DNA from: an uncultured Bacteroidales bacterium
GTDB taxonomy: Bacteria; Bacteroidota; Bacteroidia; Bacteroidales; UBA932
Direction: 5' to 3'
Length of the DNA stretch: 41,053 bases
Assembly: GCA_946415345.1 (NCBI GenBank)
Contig: CAMKRY010000006.1
Span: forward strand, 1 to 41,053
The position numbers were made by a program, and so were the translations under genes. Positions within the stretch are counted from its first letter, which is position 1, and each line of letters starts with the position of its first letter. The notes under the pieces are model-generated. The model had not been told where the DNA came from, did not search any database, and saw only the letters and a list, made by a program, of their open reading frames with translations. Below, in pieces: positions 34,457 to 41,053 of this stretch.

Positions 34457-34525
34457 GTGTTGTATAGTTAGTTGATATTAATTCGTATATCAGTTTGCAA
34501 TTTTAATCATTTTTCGGCAAAAGAC

Positions 34526-35371
34526 CTAATTTCTGCAGGCACAACATCCCTTTTTCTTTTCAGGAAGGAAAAATTCCTCCAGCGGTACCCGGTCCGGACG
34601 ACCGAGACAGGCAAAGGTGCGGTCACCTTCAAAAATAATAGCCGAGGCAGTTATATTGCGAAGAATCGGCTTGCCGGAAAGGGAAATCTTATTAATCAGA
34701 AACGTATGATCCCATTGAGCGACAGGTACTTCCGTATTCGCCAGAATCTCGCAGGCTTTTTCATAACGATCCACTCCCTTGCGGTCCTCTTTGCGGCCCG
34801 TGCAGGTAAAATTCGTCACCACCCGGTAACCGGAAGGCTCCTCGTTGACGTCAAACTTGACCCAGCTGTGGTTGTTGACCTCGTACCAGGCGGCACCTCC
34901 CTCGCCATCAATGACGCCGAAATTCGCCTCCACGCCCATCGGACGGGACAGCGTATCGAGCAGCCGCTCAAAATCGGCCGTCGTCCGGCAGATTTCCAGT
35001 GCCCGGTACATCACCAGTCCTTCCCGGTCCATTTCAGACATGGGAACATCGTCGTCCTTGAGGTCGTAGGTAGCTGTATTAATGATGCAGAATCCAACAC
35101 TGTTACGGCCCGACCAGACCTCGGGAACGCCGCGGGTATTCTTCGCCACCGGATTTGTCCGCCAATCACGGTTCACCAAGCCGAGGAAGGAATACTTCTC
35201 GCCCTGAAAATACTCGATTGTGTTGTCCAGATTGCCGGTATCCCGGTGTTTGAACATCAACGGCTTGCCGTCAGGACGGACCTTGCCGCTTATAATCACC
35301 GCCGTGCAGGCATCCGCCGCCACAGGCAGTAACAAGAATACAAAAAAGCTAAAATAACGAAGGATTTTCAT
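34526..35371 (-). CDS. Secreted Ntn hydrolase, C45-like acyltransferase/amidase family
   Basis: A 281-residue exported protein. The signal peptide ([21 protein letters not shown]) ends just before Cys22, and the mature start [23 protein letters not shown] is the pattern of N-terminal-nucleophile hydrolases of peptidase family C45 and relatives (penicillin acylase/bile-salt-hydrolase-like fold), in which the N-terminal Cys is the nucleophile. Here signal-peptide cleavage itself would expose it. Other fitting text: [34 protein letters not shown] and [10 protein letters not shown]. The C terminus is odd ([11 protein letters not shown]). The gene overlaps the ruvB end by 23 bp and is thus probably co-transcribed with it. 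Substrate unknown; peptide or N-acyl amide hydrolysis is likely. Confidence 0.82.
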   Translation of the reverse strand: MKILRYFSFFVFLLLPVAADACTAVIISGKVRPDGKPLMFKHRDTGNLDNTIEYFQGEKYSFLGLVNRDWRTNPVAKNTRGVPEVWSGRNSVGFCIINTATYDLKDDDVPMSEMDREGLVMYRALEICRTTADFERLLDTLSRPMGVEANFGVIDGEGGAAWYEVNNHSWVKFDVNEEPSGYRVVTNFTCTGRKEDRKGVDRYEKACEILANTEVPVAQWDHTFLINKISLSGKPILRNITASAIIFEGDRTFACLGRPDRVPLEEFFLPEKKKGCCACRN

Positions 35372-36392
35372 CGATTCCGGGGTTTCTGCGTGTGGATAGA
35401 TACTCGTCCATGCCGAGATGGTGATAGGCTAGTTCCGTAGCGACGCGGCCGCGCTGGGTCCTCACGATGAATCCCTCCTTGATCAGGAAAGGTTCATATA
35501 CCTCTTCGAGCGTGCCGGCATCCTCACTGATAGAGGTGGCGAGCGTTCCGATACCGACCGGACCTCCCTTGAAGGTGGTGATCAGGGTACGGAGAATCTT
35601 ATTGTCTATGGCGTCGAGGCCGCGGGTGTCGATCTTGAGTTTATTCAGGGCAAAACGGGCTATTTCTATGTTGATGCGACCGTCGCCGAGCACCTGGGCG
35701 AAGTCGCGGACACGCTTGAGCAGGGCATTGGCGATACGGGCAGTGCCGCGGCTGCGGAGAGCAATTTCATGGGCTGCGTCCCCGTCTATTTCTATATCCA
35801 TGATACCCGCGCTTCGGATTACTATTTTTTCCAAATCGGCCGTGTCGTAATACTCCAGGGCACAGTTGATGCCGAAACGGTCACGCAGCGGCGCGGTCAG
35901 GAGTCCGCTTCGGGTCGTCGCGCCGACAAGCGTGAAAGGATTAAGCGTGATGCGGACCGAACGGGCGCCGGGTCCCTTGTCAATCATGATGTCGATGACG
36001 AAATCCTCCATCGCGGAATAAAGGTATTCCTCCACCTCGGCGGAGAGACGGTGAATCTCGTCAATGAACAGGACATCTCCCTTTTCGAGCGAGGTCAGCA
36101 GGCCGGCGAGATCTCCGGGCTTGTCGAGAACGGGACCGGAGGTAACCTTCATCCCGACTCCCATCTCGTTGGCGATGATATGTGCCAACGTCGTTTTTCC
36201 AAGACCGGGAGGGCCATGAAAAAGGGTATGGTCCAGGGCCTCGCCGCGCATCTTGGCGGCCTTTATATATATGGAAAGGTTCGAGACAATCTCCTTTTGT
36301 CCCGTAAAATCATCCAGCTCCTGGGGTCTGATTATTCCATCCAATTCATTATCTTTGCGGACGGAAGTGTCGTGGGGGTCGAACTCGCTCAT
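35349..36392 (-). CDS. ruvB: Holliday junction branch migration ATPase RuvB
   Basis: Hexameric AAA+ motor that drives branch migration with RuvA. The 347-residue protein has the standard start ([24 protein letters not shown] in part), Walker [14 protein letters not shown], Walker [11 protein letters not shown], sensor and arginine-finger text [18 protein letters not shown], and the C-terminal winged helix ([44 protein letters not shown]). It is transcribed away from mfd across the putative origin. ruvA is 26 kb away in this window. The last 23 bp overlap the start of the Ntn-hydrolase gene. Confidence 0.97.
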   Translation of the reverse strand: MSEFDPHDTSVRKDNELDGIIRPQELDDFTGQKEIVSNLSIYIKAAKMRGEALDHTLFHGPPGLGKTTLAHIIANEMGVGMKVTSGPVLDKPGDLAGLLTSLEKGDVLFIDEIHRLSAEVEEYLYSAMEDFVIDIMIDKGPGARSVRITLNPFTLVGATTRSGLLTAPLRDRFGINCALEYYDTADLEKIVIRSAGIMDIEIDGDAAHEIALRSRGTARIANALLKRVRDFAQVLGDGRINIEIARFALNKLKIDTRGLDAIDNKILRTLITTFKGGPVGIGTLATSISEDAGTLEEVYEPFLIKEGFIVRTQRGRVATELAYHHLGMDEYLSTRRNPGIDENPSLF

Positions 36393-36636
36393 TGGCTCCT
36401 GACGCTTTTAATTCAAATACAAATATAGTTTTTTATTTGATTTGTTGTTTTTGTTTGGGTTGTTGAAATGTTGATAAACCCATAAAAAAAATTGATTTTG
36501 AATAATTTATAATTGTTGATAAAAGCAATTTTTCCTGTTGATATCGTTTGGAAAGACCGTTGAAAACCTTTCTGCCGATAAGAAAAATATTTTTTAAACA
36601 GGCTTTTCAACAGGGTTATCAACAGATTTATGAACA
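36393..36636. other. oriC: Putative replication origin (oriC) with DnaA-box-like sites
   Basis: A 244-bp gap between the divergent genes ruvB and mfd, far richer in A+T than its neighbours. Three exact copies of TGTTGATAA or its complement TTATCAACA lie at 36469-36477 (+), 36514-36522 (+) and 36616-36624 (inverted). These differ by one base from the classic DnaA box TTATCCACA. Near matches are TGTTGATAT (36536), TTTTCAACA (36604) and TTATGAACA (36628). A/T-only runs at 36481-36512 and 36588-36599 could be the unwinding element. Genes on both sides point away for at least 4 kb (right) and 14 kb (left). Not proven; dnaA itself is not in the window. Confidence 0.65.
36420..36427 (-). promoter_or_regulatory. 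-7 element for ruvB
   Basis: Minus-strand TATATTTG matches TAnnTTTG and lies 28 bp before the ruvB ATG, so a leader of about 20 nt is implied. No clear TTTG -33 box. It lies inside the AT-rich putative origin. Confidence 0.45.
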
Positions 36637-39600
36637 ATGGAACAGGCTATTCTCCAACTCCGCCGAAGCCTTCCGCTACCGGAACCTGTATACTGTCAGG
36701 GACTCTTCCTTTCCGCCCGATGGTTCGCCATTTCTGAAGCGATAAAGGATGGATTACAAGTGATAGTATTGCCGGATAAGGAATCGGCTGAATACTGCTC
36801 GGCGGATCTATATCCACTGGTGGAAGGAGACCGGGTTTTCTTCCTGCCGGATTCCGGCAAGAAGGTGGAAAGGAGTAATTACAAGTCATCCCTTTCCGTC
36901 CAGCGTACAGCTGCTCTCGGAAAAGTAATGGCTTACAGCGGTGGAGATCCGCTTTTTATCGTCACTTATCCGGAAGCGCTGGAGGAGTTGATTCCCCAGA
37001 CAAACGCTATACAGGAAGCCGTCGTTTCCCTAAAAAAAGGTGATGAAATATCCTTCGAGCATCTCAAGGATATCCTGATGGAAAAGCGTTTTACACGGGT
37101 GGATTTCGTTTCCCAACCGGGTCAGTATTCCATCCGGGGTTCCCTGATAGATATTTTTTCATTCTCTAATAATTATCCCTACCGTATTTCCTTTTTCGGG
37201 GATGAAGTGGAAAAGATTCACATTTTCGACTGTAATACGCAATTATCTCAGGGAGAGGTAGATACCGTTGATATTTATCCGGATCTTTCCGATACGCAGA
37301 ATGAAACGGAAGAAGTTTCCCCGCTGACCCTCTTCCCACCCCGGACAGTCGTATGGCTGGATTCTTCCGATATGTATAAAGAGCGGCCGTTCTTCGCGGA
37401 ACTGGAGCCGTTCAAGCGAATATTTCTGGAAGTTCCGCTGGGTATTCGCGACAAGATGCCCGATCAGGTCGGGCATGACGTAGTTCGATTCAACATAGCA
37501 CCGCAACCGGTTTTTAATAAGAATTTCGAGTTGCTGGCGGCGGATATCCGGGAAAAAATTGAGCATAATTATAAGGTGCGGATTTATGGAGAAAACCGCA
37601 ACCAACTTGAGCGCATCAAGTCCATCCTCATCGAGAATGCCGGGTTGATGCCGGAATTCGTCCGCCAGAATCTCCACGCCGGTTTCATCGACCACGACGA
37701 CCGCATCTGCTGCTACTCCGACCATGAAATCTTCGACCGTTTTCACCGGGTCGCCATCCGCCGCAGCGTCGAGAAGAGCGAGCAGCTGACCTTGAACGAC
37801 ATCACCGCATTTAACATAGGCGATTACATTGTCCACATCGATCACGGTGTCGGCGTTTTCGGCGGCCTGGTCCGCATGCGGGACGACTATGGCCGGATCC
37901 ATGAAGTCGTCAAGCTGATGTATAAGGACGGTGACGTCGTGTTCGTATCTGTCCATTCCCTCCACAAGATATCCCGCTTCCGTTCCCGTGAAGGCGAGCC
38001 GCCGCGTATTCACAAACTCGGATCCAAGACCTGGCAGAACCTCAAATCCTCCGCCAAGAGCAAGGTTAAGGATATCGCCAAGGACCTGATCCAGCTCTAC
38101 GCCAAGCGGAAAGCCTCCACCGGTTTCGCCTTCGCCCCCGATTCCTACCTTCAGGAGGAGTTGGAGTCTTCTTTTATCTATGAAGACACGCCGGATCAGG
38201 ACAAAGCCACCATCGCGGTCAAACGCGACATGGAAGACAAGTGTCCGATGGACCGCCTGATCTGCGGCGACGTCGGCTTCGGTAAAACGGAAATAGCCAT
38301 CCGGGCTGCCTTCAAGGCCGCTACGGACGGCAAACAGGTGGCCGTTCTCGTGCCGACAACCATACTGGCGCTGCAGCATTTCACCACCTTTACCGCCCGC
38401 CTCAAGGACTTTCCCGTGACGGTGGATTATGTCAGCCGCCTCCGCACCGCAAAACAGGTAAGCGACATCAAAGAGCGCCTGAAAGCCGGAAAAATTGATA
38501 TTCTCATCGGTACCCACAAGATCCTCGGCGATGCCTTCGAATTCAAGGACCTGGGCTTGCTGATTATCGACGAAGAGCAGAAATTCGGCGTCAGCGCCAA
38601 GGAAAAACTCCGCCAGATGCGGGAAAACATCGATACGTTGACCCTTACCGCTACACCGATTCCGAGAACCCTCCAGTTCTCCCTCCTCGGCGCCCGCGAC
38701 CTTTCCATTATATCAACGCCCCCGCCGAACCGCATTCCGATCCAGACGGAAATCATTCTCTTCGACGAGAAGGAAATCAAATCCATTCTCAGCTACGAAC
38801 TCAACCGCGGCGGACAGATCTTCTTCCTCCATAATAAAGTGGAGCAGTTGCCTGCCATTGAAGACATCCTCCACAGGCTTGTCCCGGACATGCGTATCTG
38901 CGTCGCCCACGGCCAAATGGACGCCAGGGAATTGGAGAACCGGATGCTCGATTTCATGCGCGGGGACTATGATCTTCTCCTCTGCACGACCATTATCGAG
39001 AACGGACTGGATATTCCCAACGCCAACACCATCCTCATCAACCAGGCACAGAATATCGGTCTGAGCGATCTCCACCAGCTCCGCGGTCGCGTCGGAAGGT
39101 CGAACCGGAAGGCTTTCTGCTACCTCATCGTTCCGCCGCTCGTCACCATTACCGACGACGCCCGGCGGCGCCTCAAGGCCATTGAAGAGTTCTCTGACCT
39201 CGGCAGTGGTTTCAACATCGCCATGCAGGACCTTGACATCCGTGGTGCCGGTAATCTGCTGGGCGCGGAACAGAGCGGCTTTATTTCCGATATGGGTTAC
39301 GAGACCTATCAGACCATCCTCGCCGAGGCCATGGAAGAACTCGGTGTCGAGACGGGCCTGACAAGCCGCAACGTCCGCGAGTCCTACGTAGAGGACTGCA
39401 CCATCGAAACCGACCGTCCGGCCTTCATTCCAGATGAATACATCGATGTTATGGCGGAAAAAATCCGCATTTACAAGGACCTGGATTCGCTGCGGGACGA
39501 CCGTGAAATAGACCGTTTCCGCAGCGGCATCGCCGACCGCTTCGGCCACCTTCCGGAGGAACTTGAAAACCTGTTCTGGGTGGTGCGCATCCGCAATTTG

Positions 39601-39846
39601 GGAGCGAAGCTGGGCTTCGAGAAGATTATCATCAAAAACGGCATGGAACTCCTGTTCTTCATTGCCAACCCGATGTCTTCCTATTACAAGTCGCCGGTCT
39701 TCGAGAAAGTGCTCAAAAACGTGAACGCCAACGACCGTCTGTTCAACATCAAGCAGACGGAAAACAAACTGAAAATTGTCATCCGCGGGGTGGATTCAAT
39801 GGAGAAAGCCCACGCAAATTTGATGAAATTGGCGGAAAATTCGTAA
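36637..39846 (+). CDS. mfd: Transcription-repair coupling factor Mfd
   Basis: Removes stalled RNA polymerase and recruits UvrA for repair. The 1069-residue protein has the UvrB-like N-terminal module, the RNA-polymerase-interacting (CarD-like) domain (LNDITAFNIGDYIVHIDHGVGVF), and a RecG-like helicase core: Walker A GDVGFGKTEIAIRAAF, LVPTTILALQHF, Walker B IIDEEQKFG, TLTATPIPRTLQFSL, TTIIENGLDIPNANT and QLRGRVGRS. The C-terminal TRCF domain follows. Slightly shorter than the E. coli protein (1148). Residues about 273-281 (KMPDQVGHD) are the translation of a palindromic repeat inserted between domains. The ATG directly follows a DnaA-box-like site, so DnaA could affect its expression (inference). 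Confidence 0.96.
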   Translation: MEQAILQLRRSLPLPEPVYCQGLFLSARWFAISEAIKDGLQVIVLPDKESAEYCSADLYPLVEGDRVFFLPDSGKKVERSNYKSSLSVQRTAALGKVMAYSGGDPLFIVTYPEALEELIPQTNAIQEAVVSLKKGDEISFEHLKDILMEKRFTRVDFVSQPGQYSIRGSLIDIFSFSNNYPYRISFFGDEVEKIHIFDCNTQLSQGEVDTVDIYPDLSDTQNETEEVSPLTLFPPRTVVWLDSSDMYKERPFFAELEPFKRIFLEVPLGIRDKMPDQVGHDVVRFNIAPQPVFNKNFELLAADIREKIEHNYKVRIYGENRNQLERIKSILIENAGLMPEFVRQNLHAGFIDHDDRICCYSDHEIFDRFHRVAIRRSVEKSEQLTLNDITAFNIGDYIVHIDHGVGVFGGLVRMRDDYGRIHEVVKLMYKDGDVVFVSVHSLHKISRFRSREGEPPRIHKLGSKTWQNLKSSAKSKVKDIAKDLIQLYAKRKASTGFAFAPDSYLQEELESSFIYEDTPDQDKATIAVKRDMEDKCPMDRLICGDVGFGKTEIAIRAAFKAATDGKQVAVLVPTTILALQHFTTFTARLKDFPVTVDYVSRLRTAKQVSDIKERLKAGKIDILIGTHKILGDAFEFKDLGLLIIDEEQKFGVSAKEKLRQMRENIDTLTLTATPIPRTLQFSLLGARDLSIISTPPPNRIPIQTEIILFDEKEIKSILSYELNRGGQIFFLHNKVEQLPAIEDILHRLVPDMRICVAHGQMDARELENRMLDFMRGDYDLLLCTTIIENGLDIPNANTILINQAQNIGLSDLHQLRGRVGRSNRKAFCYLIVPPLVTITDDARRRLKAIEEFSDLGSGFNIAMQDLDIRGAGNLLGAEQSGFISDMGYETYQTILAEAMEELGVETGLTSRNVRESYVEDCTIETDRPAFIPDEYIDVMAEKIRIYKDLDSLRDDREIDRFRSGIADRFGHLPEELENLFWVVRIRNLGAKLGFEKIIIKNGMELLFFIANPMSSYYKSPVFEKVLKNVNANDRLFNIKQTENKLKIVIRGVDSMEKAHANLMKLAENS
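37454..37479 (-). repeat. GTCAT...ATCT hairpin repeat, copy 5, in frame inside mfd
   Basis: On the minus strand the unit begins GTCATGCCCGACC and ends CGGGCATCT; ATGCCCGA pairs perfectly with TCGGGCAT (8 bp) around a short loop. It is a different stem sequence but the same GTCAT/ATCT frame as the other copies. It is translated in Mfd as Lys-Met-Pro-Asp-Gln-Val-Gly-His-Asp. Confidence 0.8.
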
Positions 39847-39851
39847 ATTTG
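39819..39851 (+). promoter_or_regulatory. Promoter of coaX inside the end of mfd
   Basis: TTTG at 39819-39822 and TAAATTTG at 39844-39851 are 21 bp apart, an exact Bacteroidota -33/-7 pair. The -7 box overlaps the mfd stop codon. Transcription would begin near 39858, 17 nt before the coaX GTG. Confidence 0.6.
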
Positions 39852-39874
39852 CAGGCTATTAGCTTTTTGCTGGC

Positions 39875-40594
39875 GTGAATCTTTTAATAGAAATAGGTAA
39901 TACCGCGCTCAAGGCGGCCTGGTCCGACGGGATGACCCTCGGCAAGACATTCCGCTATCAGGGAGAGAAGATGATGGACTTTGTCTTCACGCTTTTCACC
40001 CCCAAGGAGAAACCGGACATCCTGGTCATAGCTTCTACCTTCCCTATCGCTTCCGAAGACGAAGAGCGTCTCCAGGCCCAGTGCTGTAAACTGGTCTTGC
40101 TCGACAACGCCCACCCGGAACTGCTGCAGAAGACCGGTCTGCCGAAATACCTTTCCTACGACCGTGCAGCTTCGATTCTGGCGGTGCGCTATCTTTTCCG
40201 CGGAAAAGGTTGCACCATCATGGACTTCGGTACCACGCTGACGGTGGATCTGCTGGCCGCGGACGGCCAGTTTATCGGCGGCAACATCTCCCCCGGCTGC
40301 CGCACACGCTTCAAATCGCTGAACCGCTATTCCCGCCGCCTTCCCCTTGTCAACACCCCGGACGAATGTCCTGAAACAGGAACTTCCATTCCTTCCTCCA
40401 TCGAGGCCGGTGTGATATCAGGCATATTATTTGAAATACAGGGCTACCAGAACCTTCATCCGGACAACATCGTCGTGTTTACGGGCGGCGATGCGAATTA
40501 TTTTGCAAAACGGATGAAAAGTTCCATCTTTGTAGTTTGCAACCTGGTCCTTATGGGCCTCGCTTTAATTGCCGACAGGTATGTTGAAGAGTAA
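39875..40594 (+). CDS. coaX: Type III pantothenate kinase
   Basis: First step of coenzyme A synthesis: phosphorylation of pantothenate. The 239-residue protein starts at GTG with MNLLIEIGNTALKAAW, the phosphate-binding motif usually written DxGNT; here the acidic residue is Glu. Other CoaX text: YDRAASILAVRYLF, DFGTTLTVDLLAADGQFIGGNISPGCR and VFTGGDANYF. The GTG start is chosen because the family motif follows directly. Its end overlaps the next gene by 14 bp, a coaX-outer-membrane-protein arrangement that suggests co-transcription. Confidence 0.92.
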   Translation: MNLLIEIGNTALKAAWSDGMTLGKTFRYQGEKMMDFVFTLFTPKEKPDILVIASTFPIASEDEERLQAQCCKLVLLDNAHPELLQKTGLPKYLSYDRAASILAVRYLFRGKGCTIMDFGTTLTVDLLAADGQFIGGNISPGCRTRFKSLNRYSRRLPLVNTPDECPETGTSIPSSIEAGVISGILFEIQGYQNLHPDNIVVFTGGDANYFAKRMKSSIFVVCNLVLMGLALIADRYVEE

Positions 40595-41053
40595 GAGGAA
40601 GAGTTTGTTCGGATGGGTGACAGCGGCGCTGCTGCTGTTTCCCGGTGGATTTGTTTTCGCACAGGACGGTACGTACAGCGGGTATTCTCCCTATTCCGTT
40701 TATGGTATAGGAGATTTTTCCGCCGGCGGCTCGGCGACGACCCGCATGATGGGCGGTGCCGGCATCGGCATGCGCAACCGCCGCATCCTCAACCTCCTCA
40801 ATCCGGCCGCCATCACCGCCCGCGATTCCCTGTCGTTCATGGCGGATTTTTCCCTTGCCTCGACAAACGTCATCTATCAGCAGGGCGACGTGACATCCGC
40901 CCACAATACCTTTAATATCAACTCACTGGCTATTTCCTTCCCGATCTGGCGGTCTTCCGCGATGATGGTAGGCCTCGCGCCCGTGAGCAACATGGGATAT
41001 AATTTCTCGACGACGGTGACGGATCCCGCCCTGGTGGGCCGCGTCGGCAACGT
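40581..41053 (+). CDS. Outer-membrane beta-barrel-like protein (3' end outside window)
   Basis: The first 157 codons are present. The protein begins MLKSKRKSLFGWVTAALLLFP and has a signal peptide ending about FVFAQ. The mature start DGTYSGYSPYSVYGIGDF, then GGAGIGMRNRRILNLLNPAAI and amphipathic strands (FNINSLAISFPIWRSSAMMVGLAPVSNMGY), resembles OmpP1/FadL-like or related Bacteroidota outer-membrane proteins often found beside coaX. The ATG at 40581 overlaps coaX by 14 bp. Family placement is tentative because most of the barrel is missing. Confidence 0.75.
   Translation, partial: MLKSKRKSLFGWVTAALLLFPGGFVFAQDGTYSGYSPYSVYGIGDFSAGGSATTRMMGGAGIGMRNRRILNLLNPAAITARDSLSFMADFSLASTNVIYQQGDVTSAHNTFNINSLAISFPIWRSSAMMVGLAPVSNMGYNFSTTVTDPALVGRVGN

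Noticed and set aside
36413..36637. Small 74-codon minus-strand frame in the ruvB-mfd gap
   Set aside because: Its Lys/Asn/Ile/Phe-rich translation is what AT-rich non-coding DNA gives, and it has no recognisable domain.

Overview
The window looks like a chromosomal segment of a fairly GC-rich member of the Bacteroidota, most likely order Bacteroidales. Evidence: a SusC/SusD (RagA/RagB-type) outer-membrane pair, a second TonB-dependent receptor with a DUF4249 lipoprotein, lipoproteins with short Bacteroidota-type lipoboxes, a TonB with the family's C-terminal domain, and promoters of the Bacteroidota form (TTTG, about 20 bp, TAnnTTTG). The genus cannot be fixed from the sequence alone.

Layout. 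1-8.7 kb (minus strand): a compact run ruvA, CotH-type kinase lipoprotein, a 1116-residue membrane-anchored HExxH protein, an Uup-type ABC-F ATPase, then glyS, cut by the window edge. 8.8-11.3 kb (plus): sufS, sufE, a SufT/MIP18-type protein and folK. 11.3-13.7 kb (minus): mnmG and ybeY, overlapping by 4 bp. 13.8-21.6 kb (plus): tonB, a strong terminator, hflX, then a TonB-dependent receptor, DUF4249 lipoprotein and MG2-domain protein that overlap one another. 21.6-31.4 kb (minus): a nutrient-acquisition operon in the order susC, susD, large surface lipoprotein, hairpin, subtilisin-like lipoprotein protease, small lipocalin-like lipoprotein. 31.7-36.4 kb (minus): sdhB/sdhA (no sdhC beside them), a secreted C45-type Ntn hydrolase, ruvB. 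36.4-36.64 kb: an AT-rich gap with DnaA-box-like 9-mers. 36.6-41.05 kb (plus): mfd, coaX and the start of an outer-membrane protein gene.

Two themes stand out. First, chromosome maintenance: the ruvB-mfd gap has the features of a replication origin (AT-rich, three exact TGTTGATAA/TTATCAACA sites plus near matches, genes diverging from it). About 25-27 kb away lie two identical perfect 16-bp palindromes matching the parS (ParB-binding) consensus, one inside sufS and one inside mnmG, both read as Val-Pro-Arg-Gly-Thr. Second, a family of about 27-bp hairpin repeats (GTCAT, stem, loop, stem, ATCT) makes up nearly the whole sufS-sufE and folK-mnmG spacers, sits in the glyS leader, and also lies in frame inside mnmG and mfd. 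This resembles the protein-coding palindromic elements of Rickettsia.

The susC-susD-lipoprotein-subtilase cluster is best read as a RagAB-like system that cuts protein at the cell surface and imports the peptides. No CRISPR array, tRNA, rRNA, transposase or phage gene was seen.
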